DNA of 64,000 nt. Origin: Tomocerus qinae (taxonomy: Eukaryota; Arthropoda; Collembola; Entomobryomorpha; Tomoceridae). The stretch's first letter is position 1, and each line of letters begins with the position of its first letter. Shown here one piece after another: positions 23,001 to 39,100 of the stretch. The notes beneath the pieces were generated by a model. It did not search any database. It was given only the letters and a program-made list of their open reading frames with translations, and was not told the origin of the DNA. The stretch covers positions 30,306,201-30,370,200 of the forward strand of contig CM034548.1 in the NCBI GenBank assembly GCA_020055645.1, in the 5' to 3' direction. Made by a program: the position numbers and the translations under genes.

Positions 23001-26000
23001 TTGGTCATGTTATAAGTACATTAACTACTTTCAGTGTGAAATAGATGGTGGACATTTGTTTTGGTCACTATTGAATTAAAGCCTGTGTGTATTTAAACAG
23101 AAAAGAATGAATGATCTGCAGTAGGTTAAAAGAAAGACGGGAAAAATAGTAGATAAAGAACGAGCGAGTGTAGGCACTGCTATAATTTCATTGAGAATTC
23201 TTTTGGAGCATTTTATAAGTGATAAGTGAGTATGGAAGTACCTATCCCATTCTTATCTTTTGGTTAGTTTTCTCTCGCATCTTTCCTACCCTTGAGACTA
23301 GGTATATGACTAGAAGGGAAATTGTACAGGCGACCTTCCATTAGGTTATGTTAAATTGAAGCGAATAAAAAACTTGAGTCCGCACTTTGACTTTGTGCTT
23401 TTAAGTGCCGCAGTTGGATGTTGCTGTTGCTTTGCTGTAAGTCTCGATGGATTTATTACCTGCCACTTGTAGTTTGTTTAAAAGTGCATCCACCCTTCAA
23501 GAGCTTACAGAAAGGGTGACTTGATTGTACTTGTACATACAGATAAGGTGTTAAGCAACAGAGGAAAGTGAGCCGAGCTATCACTTTCACAAAAAGACAG
23601 CCGAGTCTTGTTATAGCTTTAATGTTATAGTCTCGCCACCAAATGATCAAGTGACAACTAAACCAAAACTGTATCTATTCTATTGTTTTAAATAAGGATT
23701 ACTTATTCTACACAATGTAAATACCAGTGTTGGTACTTGTACTACAGCTAAGCTATTCTTCAACTACATATTCACATACTAATAATGCTGGCGGTTATCT
23801 TACTAACCTATATACTACTGACATCTCCCGTAGTCAATCCTAGTAGATATAATTTACTTATTCAATTCAAACTTATTCACAATAGTATCTACTTTTTCTA
23901 TACACTGAGGATGCACTTACATGAATGAAGGATTTAACTATGATGAGAGTAAAGGTAGATAGACACTACTAAGCATTCCTATGTCCTACGGTCTCTCTCA
24001 TTAGGAATGAAATGTTACATAAGTACTTAAGCAGACTATTTACTGGAGATACATGCATTAGCAATTCAATTCACTTTACATATTCCTTGGCTCTACTGCA
24101 ACTGTAACAAACGCAAGTATATTAGTTTTTGTGTATTTTTCCAGCAATCACAAATGTCGCTTTCAGATTTATAATGATGTGCTTATTTATACACATTAAT
24201 GCACTAAAGCGCCATAGCACCGTCTTAGAAACAAATAAAGCCAAAAGTATTTTATTGCATTACCGCCTACGTAATGCATTACTTAACGAGGAGTCGTCTC
24301 TGACAAAGGAACAAAGATTTTTAAAATCAATTTTAAGGTTATTATTTGTACGTGAGGTTTCTACAATACTTTAAACGATATTATTTAGGATCCAATGCAA
24401 ATAAATTTTAATTGGTGCGACTTAGACTTTAATTATTGCGACTTGGGTGTAAGTAGATATATATTTCATCGAGTGATTGTACGCTACTAACAGGTTAGAC
24501 AATTAAGAAAATACTTGTAGAGCAATTACACCGAACGCAGAGTAGCAATATGCATGTCCATAATATAACAGGTAGGTTCTATTTACATAAAAGTATATTA
24601 TGCGAGGACTAAACACATCAATAAAATGCAGATTAATATAATGCAGAGTATTTATTCATACATAGCTTCAGTATAATTGAGTGAGTAAGGTGAGGAATAT
24701 TTGAGTTCGGAGAAAAGAAGAAGGTAACCAATTACGACAATTTAGTTGGATTCACAGAGCATCACCAACATTTCATTTTGCTCATCATACCTTCTGTCCG
24801 TCTTCTTTGTCTATCAGCAAGTGACTTGACTTGACTCTGCTACGTAATATAATAGATTCAGATAGGAATGCTTGCTGGCCTTGCTTTTAATTACTGGGCA
24901 AATGATTTTTTCCCTAATTTTTTCTCAGCCCTGTCTCTATTTATCTACCCTTTCTACTTGTACACGCATTAGCTGCTCTCATCTTCTTCAAAAAATACTT
25001 TAACACGTAGTTAAATGGCTATGTGCACTTCTCCTATTACTTGCTTCCATTCCTAATGGATTTATTTGCACTGGTATCTACATAATGTTGCCTTCCTCTA
25101 CCTATACATAGAACATTAAATAAATACACAGAACAAGCTACAGATAGCATTATTATGTAGCAGTTTTCTGATTGTATGCATGGAGGTAGACACATCGAGT
25201 GATTCCACCGCTCCATTTACGTTTTTCTTCTGCATTAGATAGTTTACCTGAATTCTCAGTGGAAATGCGCCTATACCAGAATCGTATTATTAGCAGCGTT
25301 TGTAAAGGGTAACCAACCGTGATACTGCAAGCGTGCAAACTGATACATTACTACTTATTTAACTTCACTGAAAGTTTTCCTTACCTACCGCCGGGTTTTA
25401 TATATTGACTCCTTTGTGCACTTTTCCACAAAAATTCATGCATTATGCTAAGTCTTTCGGAGGATGCTTTTTTGCAAGTTGGGGAGTAAAGTCGCACATA
25501 CAAGATTGCTCCATTTTAAATGTAATTCATCTCAGAAAACTTTTCTTTCTCTCATTTTCTTTGATGTTGGGACCTTGTACACAAGTTCACTCAATTGAAC
25601 ATGAAGGGAAATGCGCAGAGCTCAATAGAGATTGCAGCCGCTCCATTATTATTGCTACATATAAAAGATTAGGACATGTAAGCACTATTAGTGTGCAATT
25701 TAATGTGAATCTGAAAATGTGTTCGAAGGTAATCAACAGAGAGAGCCAAATCAAATCCGGTCATAGCAAATGTATTTAGTACAATAATCTACGAGCTAGT
25801 TCTAGCTACTATTTGAATAGCCGACAAGTTAAGGAAGCAGGGAATGTAAAGTAATGCAAGGTATCTGCCTACATATTGTGATTACATCATTATCACAACT
25901 GCCTACAAAGTATATGAGTCGCATACACCGCTCTTGCTTATAATACTTCATATGAGACTTTTATTATTTATTTCGTATTACACTTTACACTGATGATTGC

Positions 26001-29000
26001 TATCTCTACTGTATATGCGGAGAGCAAGAAATAATAAGTATCATTCTGTTACGTGCTGACATGTCACAGCCGTAATCACACATGCCTACACAATCACCGC
26101 CTGCTACAATGCATTACAATTACAATCAGAAAACAACTAGGCACATTATGACTATTACGGCTCCACTGATTGTGCATGTGATGTGATTCTATTATTTTAT
26201 TAGCAGTCAGGTAGCTGCTTGCTACTACTATGCACTAATATAAAATAACACACTCCCTCGTACACTATTATTCTTTACATCTTTCTTTCATCTCATCACA
26301 TTACCCTCTGAATCACATACCCATTATTATTTACGGCTCTAATCTATCTGTATCTGCTCATACTTCTATATGCTCCACTGCTTATTGCTCTCCCAAGTCC
26401 AAGCTCACTAGCTGCCATGAACTCACTACAGATACTGTCTTTATATACCGCCACTTAACATCTTCGTATATTCAGTGGGCAGCTCATTTTTCTTTTTTCT
26501 TGTTAAAAATCCACATTTTCTAAAAATTATACTACTTTACCTACATGGGTAGTTATTTATAACTAACAAACACCCAATTTTCTCATCTGCAACGGAAAAG
26601 AATATATCTTTTAGTTTGGCTCGTTATAATAATGTAATTATCTGTTTTGAGAAAGAGACATTATTTTAACTGATGTACTATTCGATAAAACTGTTGAGAT
26701 ATTGCTTCGTTTGCGTTTGTTTGTGTGGTGAGCGCAATAAATATGTAAATGTATATTACCAACTTAGCATGGCACAGCAAAACCAACTCATTGTCATTTA
26801 CCTACTCTCGCACTAGGCATTTTCACTTACCTTGTTATTTAAACTATATTTTATGCAGTTACCTAAACTATCCTGATGTGCTATCTCTCTCAAAATGATA
26901 ATGCATTTATAAATTGCACCAAATAGGTGGACGGAATTTAAATAGCATAGCTCTATGTTACACGTTTAAACGATTTCCATCTTGATGGCCCAGAGATATG
27001 AAGTACAGTCGTGTTAATTCTAATGAATGGTAATTAATCGAAAGGGCCCATTAGTTTAGTATGTGCGGAACGCCAGCGCAAGTCGAATAAACATTTATAT
27101 GTACATTAGGAATAAAGTAGTTGAGAATCCGACCAGACTCGCCGTTGAGTAAGAGACATCATTAAGCTTTATGTGTTATTGCTTTTGCTCGAATTCGGAC
27201 AACTTGATCGATTCAAATATGACAGTGAACAATTACAATATGCCAAATTGGGCAAGACGAGCAATTAATTAGTATTTATTGTGAGAATTACAATTGTCTA
27301 CTTAATGCCAACTTTTGTCATTCGCATCTAAACCAGTTGATTCAAATCTAATGGCTACCTCTTCAACAAATACAATAAGAATAAAATACTATTCATAGGT
27401 CCAATACTATAAATCCTACCACATAATCAGCATGCTTTTTAATCTCACATAGCCACTTACCAGAATATTCTACTTCAAAACCAATCACGGCCATTTATAC
27501 ACAATATTAAGGATTCGTCGTGTTTAAGCTTTTAATTTTGTTAAACGGTAGACACTACGGCCCTAAAATATTGTCCTTAGATTCAATTCCAGGCTAAGAC
27601 GTTTACAGAATTTTTGATTTCATCATAAATTCCTTATGAAATATAAATGAACCAACTGGCGATGTAAATATCGGAAAAAATGGTCAAAAATAAATTTAGT
27701 GATTTATCTTGCGCGATATTTTATTTTTAATTATGTCAGTTATTTCTCAGTAAGCCCCTAAGTACTTATTGCTGCCGTGGTACTTCGACTACCTATTTAA
27801 TAACACTATAGCTACTGGCTACTGAAATGCTCTCATTGTCTTATCATATTTCTTTTAAAAAAGAATGTAACTCTGATGCGCTTTACGACCAGTCAAAACA
27901 TCAAAATTAACGAAAGTGGATGAAACTAATAGTAATCTGTTCTTGGTATGGTTATGAGCAACTCATATGCATTGTCGCATTATTACACACATTTACTATT
28001 TTATTCGTATTTCTTCTGTATTCCTTAAAATAAAGAAAATCTTTTAAAAAAATATTGTACATAGCATTTCCTTGTGTATTGGTATTGGTAGGTAAAGTTA
28101 TAGAAGTCAATGCTCGAGAACAGATTGAAAATGAACAGTGGGGATACTATTTCTTGTCTTTTTTGGATGTAATACTTATGTAACAAAATTCAATCGAAGC
28201 CCTTGCCTGTGTGAGTTGTTTAAATATTATTGTATGGCAAACTACTATATGGCTGAGGAAATGAATAAGAAATAGCAATGTTTTGTACCGAAAGAAAGGC
28301 AGGATAATTTATTGCTTTGGTTTGCTACTACTATATAAGTACATGCATCTCTTTTGATTCAAAGGACAATGCATACCACTTACAAACAGCTTTCTTTGAC
28401 TTGGCTGGTTTGTTTTGATTCACAATGAAAATCAGGCTCCGAAACGCTATGCTTAGGAGAAAAGTCCATAAGATCGGTATTGTACGCCTTTACATATTAT
28501 CCGAGAATAGCGTTCTTAAACCGTATTAATATATCTACTATATACAGTATAAGCATTTATTATCAACCCCTTCCTTTATCCACTCCAAGTAGATTTAACC
28601 TTTCGGCAAAGAACTTTGTTTCTGTAATCGAGTAGAGGCCAATATATCACCTCCACTTCACGTGTCCTTTGCTTTTATTTCTTCGGCTCCCATTTTGCAC
28701 AGAATACGCTTTATGTATATTTCTTACACCACACTTTGAATTGTTCTCGTGTCTTGTAATCCCTGTGATCTGTCAAATTCAACCTGGGCATGGCTTCACC
28801 ATGTTTCTCATTTTTCTCTCTTTACTTCACACAATTGTGATCTCCATTTATATCACACCTTGTATTATGTTTTTATCAGGTGTATATTGAAATGATACAC
28901 CTATTGCTAATGCGTTACATCAAATAGGGGCTTAAATAAGCCGATACTTATTTAATTAATGCTAACACTGACAATTCATGAAAGCAGCCGTAACCGCAAC

Positions 29001-32000
29001 TCGAACTCGATACACAAACAAGCAGACTGGTAAGTATATTTTATAGGAATATCTTCCGACCAAATATCTTTCCACTGGCTATATATCAATGCTGGTAATC
29101 TACCCTTATTTTCCTTGTTCTTATACCTACTACTTTAATACCACACAAAGCGAACTGAGATTAAAGAGCATCCAGACATGACCAACTCGAAACTGTTATT
29201 TTCTGCGGTAATGTAATCTAACCGCATAGAAGCATAGAGTTGATACGTGATCTGATATCTACTGGTTTAAATGTACAATAGGATTCTATGTATGCAAGTG
29301 AGAATTAGTAAATGATTAAGCCACAATACCCCGAACTTTGTATCTATACAGATTTATTATTACGCCACGCTGTAACTATAATAGAAGTACCAAATCATGT
29401 TTTCTTCGCTGTGAAATAAAAATCTTTCGTATATTCACACCACAGATTTTTTGATTAGGTAGTTATTCAATATATTAGGATGCAATTATAGGATGATCTG
29501 GAAACTATTAAATATACATTGGATTTTGTATGCCTTATCATTGATGTAGTAGTGACGAGAGTAGTATCGTAAATAATACATGATATTAAAATAAAAAGCA
29601 CATATTGTACGCAATAATGCATTAGTTCATGCACGGGATATAATTGTAAATATTCGTTATAAGTAGAAACTACCATTCACTTCGTGCATAATAATAGCAC
29701 GGACATATTATATCATAGAACTGGTCCGTCCATCGTGACCTCCACTTGCTTCTGTAGAGACTGGGTACTTTACTGGTATCTACTTGGTAGTTAACATGCC
29801 AATAAGCTACCGTACGTAGACATTAATGCATACCTTGTAAACTTGTATCTCTACATACTCATTAATGAATCATAATGCTCACGAAGCATCCTAACTTTAA
29901 TGCTTAGTTTCTAAACTTACATCACACCAGAAAATCTCATGGGGTGTTTTAATAACAATAGCATCACAAAGCAAATCTCTCGTCCAGATTATATATTGGT
30001 AGCCACCACTGTGCAATTTTAAAGAATCATCAAATTTTTCAGTGATAAATATTGTACGAATATTTATTACAAAAATATACTTTCTAGTTGGAGGTGGTCT
30101 ATAAATAAATGACTAGTATTAATTGGAGAATAAATAGTAATTAAACAATAAACTAATTAAGATTCCATCCCAAATTACGACTCACGTGCCATAGTCGGTT
30201 TGGAAGAAAAAGGTGTTATTTAGTCTAGTTTGAAAAGTTGTTTAGGCATAGTCAGTGTAGCTAATGCAAAGTTAAAAAGTCGAACGAAAAGCAAGGTGAT
30301 GCTTATTTGTATAGAAATGTGAAATGGTGTGAAATTGAAAGCTGTCATCTCGGGCAGGTGTTTCAGTCCGTCGTCTTGTCTAATCGTAAGTAAGTACCTA
30401 CCGTTGTGCTATGAATCCACCAGACCTGGTTCTATGGATCTGCTTCTGAATCTAAGAAAGTCAAGACGATAGGACAGAACACATTTAGATTCCCACCGAA
30501 TTGTAAAGTACAAGAAAAAAGTGGTACGTGGCATGGTCAGGTATAGAATTGGACGGTTCGCATTTATGCCTGACTGACAAAGTGCGTAACTTACATAATA
30601 TAAACAACTCATCGCATTCTGTATGATAATAATATGGGGAAGAGATAAAAGTGCAGCCGGCCAGCCTCATCTGACCTGACAACGATAACGATGAGCTGGA
30701 AATAGCACGACTGAAATGAGTAGACGAACAACTTTTACTATGCGGCGATGAATTGAATTCAGTAGACAAGACTACAGTTAACATAACAAATTGTTAGATA
30801 TTACAATGGGAAGGCTGCTGGTGGTAGTGAGTAATTTAAATAAAGCTCCTGCAAAATTTAAGAAGCTCTTTCTCATGTCCGTCTGACTTGTCTTTTTAAT
30901 GGCCAGAGCATCGTGCCAAACGAATAAATAGGGAAATAGTTGATGGACCGGTGCATTGGGGAGTGAGCTCGACTCAATACTCTCTGATCTTGCTTATAAA
31001 TACTAATAAGCGGGTTCATACACAAAACACATGTAAGAATAAAAGTTAAAATAAAAATCGAGAACAAGAGAATAGGGTGGTTGTAGTAAGGAAAAACCAG
31101 GAATTTCATATGCATATTTATTAAAAAGTTACATCCAAAGTCACATCACTTCACACCAGGCCAGTTAGAGTTAAAGATACCGAAGAGACTGGGACACGCG
31201 CTCATGTCATACATTATGCATTTACCAAACGAGCCTTTTCAAAGGAAATGAGCTGCATCTTGAAAGCTGAAAGAGCCAAACTATTCTATCCAAAATACAG
31301 ATGCACTGAGCATTAACATAATATACATCGGGTGCACTCTTTCTGTTACAACAGGGCGAACAAGTAAATGGATATTGTTATTGGGGTAGGTGGATGAAGG
31401 AGTCCCTACTTTTTTTGAACCTACTTATTTATGTCTGTCCGTAGCTATCTACAAGGTACCGATAATGTAAAGGTGCAAAAGATCTATGTTTTAATAATTG
31501 CTGTCCAAAATGAACGTAACGTTTGTTAGTGAGCACAGCGGAGAGAACACAACCGACTCGCTTTTTACAATTTGGTACCTGATACATCATTCGTAACTAC
31601 CTATACGGTAGGTGCGGATAAATATAAAAATGCCCATTTTGTAAATGTGAAAATACATGCATGTAAAAAATAAAAACTATAATTATATTATCTCTGAACT
31701 TGTAAGATGACTGACCATACGTGAAAAAATGCTGCAAGACCTGGCAGAATACATTCTGACAAACAAGGGACACGAGTCCACACTACAATAAAGCAGCTTT
31801 CTAAGTAAACACCTGCGAAGAAACATCGCTGTTGAGTTATGAAGCCTTTTCCAGCACTACTAATCCTCATCCATGCCAGTTCTGTGTATTTACAGGCTAC
31901 TCAATGGCAATAAATACATTTTTCTACATTTTAGTGAGCATTGCTATCTAATGCCTTATTAGCGTCACCTATTTACGGAGTATAGGTGTTTTCCTCCATT

Positions 32001-33149
32001 CTATTCTGCAGACATTAATGAAATGGGATGAGGTGGTCAAATTAGTGATCTTCTACTAACTATACTATCTATACTATACTACAGATAATATTGTCTACGT
32101 GCTTTCGTAGCGGGCCTATTTTATTTTAACCACCTTTATATTTTCCCATTAGAGTTTCCGTCAAAATGTTGAAAAAAACTGAACAAAAGCCTTTGTGATG
32201 AGGATCATTGATGGAAGACAATATTTATTATGTATTTAGCAATGAGCACTTGGCTTTGCTCAAGTGTTTCTTTCCTTTGTACTTAGCATCACACCACACT
32301 GATCACATCAGCTTTGTTTTCAGTTCTGGAACAATTGGATGATAAATAAAATTGATGGATGATTGGTCGCGCTTTTGGGCTCACATAGGACCAAGCATTG
32401 CTCAACAAAATGCTTTCTTAGGTTCAACTCCCTTTTAACTACCCTTACAGCCCTATTGTGGCTATCTACTCTATTTTCTATCTCTCTCTTCTCTTTAGAG
32501 ATGAGTCAGCCAGAGTCAATACAATAATCCCTTCGTTTTCACTTTAAAGAAAAGATCCTTTGGACATATACGCTCTTCACTACATCCATTACTTTGCACT
32601 TCATCTTCCATTCAAAGCCTATACTATACTTCCTCTCGCTCGGTGTGAATGAGAACAAGGAAGGGAATGAAATCTCTAAAGTGCCATTATATCTTTTCGA
32701 TGACATGGAAATGTTCAATCCACCAAACAAGATACATTACACAACAGGTACATTGAGTTTGGTGGAGCAATAGCAGAAACCGAGACATATTTGATATAAG
32801 GGGTAGGCACCTGCTCTACGTAAATATTTCGAACAATGCATCCTTTTTACAGATTATTTCAACTGAATGGCATTAAGGCACAAAATGCCAAAGAAAGTAA
32901 ACGTAAGTTGGAACCAAATAAATCAGCTCAGATTAGGAAGGAAAGCTTTTTTCAATGGAAAACCAATATTGCTAAGATATATTGCTTTTAGATAGTCTAT
33001 CTTTCACTATGTGTAAGGATGTTGGCCCTTTTCTTATGTACATGAAAGAATATTTGAACTAAGTAAGCATATAGGTATATCCATACCGGATAATTTTGAC
33101 GAGCCTTCTCCGCACTTTTCGCCTCTGGACCAAATTATCTAATACAAAG

Positions 33150-33177
33150 AGAAACAATTTAAAAGATAATTGTTTCT
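33150..33177. repeat. Small perfect hairpin
   Basis: AGAAACAATT and AATTGTTTCT pair perfectly over 10 bp around an 8-nt loop. No function is inferred. Confidence 0.8.
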
Positions 33178-36100
33178 ACCTTCACTTTTGCTTAGAATTT
33201 AAACTTAGCATACCTCAGCAATTCCTTAGTCAATACTCGTAGCTAGTTAGCAACAACAATTATGTTCTACTAATTTTACACTGCACAATTGAAGCCCATT
33301 CTATTTGTAGCATAATACTGTGACAACACTACATTTATAAATCATGATCCTATACAAACATCATGTATCTGCTCTATCTATACACATACGCAATACAAAG
33401 CAATAAAAATACCAACCCATAAAACTATCATCACCAAATATAATTTGCTGGGGTAATAGTTCTAATTTACAGCACATTCATTGAGAAATTGCTACCTATT
33501 TATTATAACTATATATATTATATACCCATACACATTTGATCATGTTATATAGGAATTACTTTTAAGAAGGTAAGTATGAACAAAATATTTCCACCATACT
33601 GATTGCTGAATATCTATTACATTTATAAAAATGTTTTGTCTGTTGAAACCTTTCTCATTCGTGTGTACACCAAGCTCAGATTGTGTAAATTGTGTAACAC
33701 AAACATACAAAGTGGCATTTTTATAGGAAAACATTTCACTACCTGCTGTGCTTTATGTTTCCATTATAGTCGCTTATTGTCAAATGATCGGAGGTCCCTA
33801 ATTACAGTATACACAGAATTGCGTGCACAATTTTTAATCAATACAAATAAGAATTGCAGTAATTGAAAAAATTGACTTAAGTAAGTTCACATTTTTAATT
33901 GTATTTGTTAAAAGAAGTTGGGACTAAGGATAATTCGTTCAAGAGTTTATCGTTTCTTTTCAGTAGTAAAAGATCAAACTTTTGTCACTGTACAATATAT
34001 CACCACCATAATTGCCTTGGATTTTCGAAATTGCAAATGTTATATTTTTAGGAAACTACTTATTAGATAAGCATTATTTTGCTGTAAAATTAATATGCCC
34101 AATAATTAACATTAACTACCCAATAACTGTGTGAGGCGATCAACCCAATCAACATACCTCCAATACGGCCAAATTAGGTGAAACAGCTAGTGAGTAGAGA
34201 GTACGTATAGTAATGGTAATGATATGTTGAGTGCACGGCATTGCTAAAGTAAATTATTGTCTGTACGAGACTATAATTTATGTAAATATAGGTAAAAATT
34301 AACAGAGATTATAAATTGATAGCTTTGGACTCTATTGTCACACTTGTACTTTGGATACTTTATTTTTTTAAGTATTTCCTAAAATGAATTAGGAATGATG
34401 ACATTGTCTCAAAGGTATGCAGATCTTTTGGAAGAGTTTGTTATTACAGGGCTAAGTATGCTACTATGTATTTACCAAATACTTATTGGCTAACGTTTAT
34501 ACTGATTGTGAGTGACAGAATGACACGGTGGCACTGAAGCCCAGTTGAGTCTAGTGAATCCTGGAGAAGATTGGTAGAAGTTCTGAATTGATGTGACGTG
34601 ATCTGCAGCACAGTGATGATGTAACGAGATGTGTAATGTGATATGCTATTATGATATGATGGGAATCGAGCGATGACGGCTGACGGTGCTTGCTTTCAAA
34701 GTATCGTCGTAGTAGTCAAAGTCAATCCGAGAAGATCAAGGGAAAGATAAATGGACCTTCAAATCAAATAGGAGTCATGACATGCATAGACAATAATAAT
34801 GCCTACCTACACGCTTAGGCGAATCATAAATGTTAGCTACTGATGTTTTAGAGCTGTATTACTACACAACAGCTACTGACTACAAATTTAACTTTGCAGA
34901 AAAGTACCTATTTAACATGATTTATAGAATTTGTATATAAATAAGAAGAATCTATAAATAAGTAAGTTATTAAAATTACGCCGAATTAAATGCCAATGTC
35001 CAAACAAAACAATTTGATAAAATATTGAAGACAACAATGACAGATATTTTATATGGTTATTAAAATTAAATCCCCATTAGTCAAGTCCAAATGTAAATAC
35101 TTCCTTAGCATTAAAAAACTTGTGTCCGGAATAAATTAAATGACAGTGGATTAATTAATTAATAGAAGTACTATTAAGTTATTTAAATTCCTGATTTTAA
35201 TGAAAAGTTATTGTAGAATATTATATTCTTATAGAGTATTTTTATTAGATAATACGACATCGTCATTCGTCTCTTTTAAATGTAGCTGTATTTCCTTAGA
35301 GGGAAAGTAAAGGCTGAATAATAGTAATACGATAGCGATTGCGTTTAATTGCTAGTACACAACTTTAACACTCAAATGTAGCAAATTACAATGAGTTTAA
35401 GTACAAATAGATGTTGTTGCTTGATGTCATGCTGAAAAATATGCAGAAATAGTATTCTGTAGAGTGATTGTCAATCATACCAATTGGGATTTCGCACATA
35501 AGTGAATGATGCAAAGTATAGACTAGGAGAATAATTTCAGTCAAATTTTTTGCATAATTCAGTTTGGTTTAGGGATAAGAAGTCGGTATTTATTGCATTG
35601 TTTAGTTAGAGAGTGAATAAATATGTTATTAAAATTAGAAACAGGATTGAAAACGTTTCCTTTTGTCATAACATTAGGTGATGTTGTCTAGTGAAGTGAT
35701 GGGAATATGAAGTCGGCATCTTTCTTCTTCTAAGAATGAGCAAGAGCAAGGAAGGGTAGACAATTAGTTATCAAAGCAGATTCATGATTTCTGCAAGTGG
35801 CCTTTCAAGCGTCTATTGTAAACTACTGTATTTAATTATGGTTAATTGCACGCAGAGTTGACTTCATACAATATTTTATTTGTAGCGCACAATACCGGTA
35901 AGTAGGAAAATAATTATTATTCTGGTTGCATGTTGTTGGTCTTCTGTTTGCGTATTTGTATATTTATTCCTGAAGGAAACTCTGCAAATGTAATTTGTAC
36001 AGGTAAAGTAACTACTAACTAACTAAGCATTCACTTACTTGTGAGAAGATTTACCACAAGAATGGTAAGTGGATTGAATTTGTTGTTAATTGTATTTCAT

Positions 36101-39100
36101 TATTATTGTTGGACTCCACTCAAAGTCAAGAGCGAAGCTATGAAAATTGAAATCGAACAATGCAACAACAGTAAGGAGAAATAGCAGGCGGACAGGACAA
36201 AACAGACAGACTAGTTAGATGGACAGACATTTGTTGGACATGCACAAGTACATATGATGAATATGTAATTATGATGATGATATGATGGGTTGCTTCTGAA
36301 TAGACTACTTGTAGCAGAATCCCTCTTCCCTACTACATTGTCCATTAAGAGCAGGTAGCGTAATAAGCACTTTTACAAACATTGACTGATTGCAATATTC
36401 TTACGCTAAATAAGATCATAACAGAACGTGCAACGATGTGGTATACAAATAGCTAACACTTGCTACACAGAGCAAACATGCCGCGTTTCAGTACTAAAAT
36501 AATGTAGCTGCTATGCTACACTACACATTTTACATGAATGCAGAAACAACGTAGAAAATATTTAAATAGACATGCACTCCACCCTGGGGAATATTCAAAT
36601 AAAAACTAAGTTTAACAAATAAAAGTTGATACGCCTATGTAAAAGGTTTTGTCATATCAATTCCACGACATTCATTGTCGTTTCCTATACGAACTTTCCT
36701 TGTATGGTTAATATCCCAATTCATAAACTTCTTTCATAAAATTTGATTATTGCAATTGGACAATGAAGACAGCAGTAACCAATTTAATCCCAATGCATTG
36801 GGTGTATTTATGCTATTTGTTACCAGAATTGAACATTGAATGTTCACTAGTATTAGAAATTAAAACAAAAAACCTTTGTATTTGTGTTTCGAGATAAAGC
36901 TTCCTTAATTCTTTTCCACCATGGTAACTGACATTTGTAATTTGGACCAAATTGTAAAGGAGTTCAAGACTAGGATAATTGTAAGACATTGTTCTTACAC
37001 ATATGCAAACTCAAAAGTTATAGACAAATGTTAGTACTCACTATTCACCATTCATTTCTAAAGTAACGAACTTAGGTGCTGAACCCAAAGGTTGTATTAC
37101 CTATTACTACTACAATAACAATTATGTTTCCAGCTACTACTCAGAATTAACCCCATTCGTGCTTTTCTTACTGAAAAGGTTCCCTGTATCAAGACACGCC
37201 AGTTTCCCTATTGGTGAAGACAAGTACTAGCACTCACATAAGTCTTTAGTGTTGAAAAGTTGAAAACGATTAGTTAAATCTACTTTTGTTGTCTTGACGC
37301 AAGCTATGCATTTGATTCTTGCGATAAATCTAACTAAAAATGCAATTCCATAAAATTCATATTCTGAATACTTTTAGGATATTCAGTTTTTTGTGCTGAA
37401 ACTTTACTTCCCACTAGCTTTACTTACATAGACTATTTGTAGTAATTGAAGATTGACGACACTGAATGCTGCCTACTTCAAGTTCATTTCATGCAATTTG
37501 AGAAGAAGGTATCGCATAGTGTATTATCTATAGTTATTTCATGGTACATATTAGTTTCTGTACATTCATTAGTCAATCTTTGGTTCTATGATAGCATGTC
37601 TTAACATGAAATATGTAGCTTTGTTGACTTAGCAAACTGTAGCCAAGCATCAATTACCTTTTTACTTTTAAATTACAGCCTTGTTCACTTTCAATATCAA
37701 TGTTATGTATAAAAACATATATTTTCTAAGAATTTCATGTCATGCATTCCTGTATATAGAAACTGTAGGATACATACCTAACTGTGTCTTCAGTCCTAAT
37801 AAGTACAACTAATTCTAATAATATTACTTACAATTGTATAATACTTACATGTACAGACAATGAGTATAGTAGATGTGACAATTTAATGTATCTAAAAACA
37901 ATACATGCTACAATAGAGCTCAAGGAACAACTTGAAAAATTATTTTTGCCATGGTAGAGTGGAGGAATCTGTAAATTTGTGAGTTTTGTAAGAAGAATGG
38001 ATTTTAAGAATTAGAAGGGTCTGCATTAAATAAAAGACTCACATCATTACTAATGATACACAAGGAGAAACTAAACAGTCCGAGCAAATACTTGCGTAAT
38101 AAGTAAAAAAGGGTTGCCCATATAGCGTCTGTTCCTATAAACGCATCATATGTGTTATTATTATAGAGGAACTGCTCATTTGAGAATGATACTCTTTGGA
38201 TACTTTCTTGCATGTAGTGTAATGATGTATTGGATTCAATGCCAGCGCATTTAGGTGAATTAAGTTGGTAGAGGGTGAATTGGACCTGAACAAGTTCGGT
38301 TTCCTTGCTGCTGCTGGACAGAAATCTCCTTGTCGTATTTCCTATAGGGTAGCATAGATATTTATAAAGTTGGAGAGAAAGGGTTTGTGAGACTAAATCT
38401 CACCGTTTTGTGTGAATTGCATTAGTTTGAAGGCAAGTGAGACGACGAGACGGTGAGTTGTGTTGTCCGATACTTCGGCGTATTTGAGACATGTAGACGA
38501 GAGATTCTTACGCAAGTTGGTGAAGTCCAGTTCTGGAGTGTACTAGCTACAATTAACATTACATCACTGTACACATAGTGAGTGAATGGCATTGGTTTGG
38601 ATTGAATTGGATTGCATTCTCGAGAATCAGTCAGTTCTTGACTTGACTGTCATGATGATGGCGTGTTTTGAACATTGCATGCTAAACATTAGGAGGATAA
38701 GGCGCCGCTGTATCATTACACATCTTACATTTCGTGATCTTTGCCTGCTTGCCCTCTCTAGTCTATCAATGTATCTCTGTAGTCGAGTCTACCTAGGCTT
38801 GGTTGCTTTGCTTTGCTTTGACTAGTTTAACTCACTTTAGCCAAACTAAATAATCCCACAATACGTAAAATAAAAGACAACTTTCATCTCATCCCCACAG
38901 ATTATCTCATGTAACTATAGACCAGACAAAATCCTCTTTTTGGTAATTCTTTACGTTCCTTCTGTTATTATGCTTAGCTATCTTTAGTGAAATACGCTCT
39001 AATCCTAACTATTAAGGATGATCAGACTTAAATAAAAATATCAAATAACAGATTAGAATCCAAATCATCTGGATTTAACAGAGAAATCTAACAAAACTTG

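Larger units (their letters stand above)
15824..34000. other. Unannotated intergenic or intronic DNA
   Basis: I found no supported exon. The longest open frame (25405-25779, plus strand, 124 codons) has no recognisable domain. Contents noted are the AGAC tract at 20031, a hairpin near 22724-22751 (TAATCTG stem) and the hairpin at 33150. Confidence 0.55.

Noticed and set aside
25405-25779. Open frame of 124 codons, plus strand
   Set aside because: No domain or signal, and a length expected by chance in 64 kb.
28669-28890. Hydrophobic 73-residue open frame resembling a membrane protein
   Set aside because: T-rich DNA gives hydrophobic translations by chance; there is no family match or gene context.
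32424-32435. GGTTCAACTCCC, resembling a tRNA T-loop
   Set aside because: No paired stem and no D-arm or acceptor upstream.
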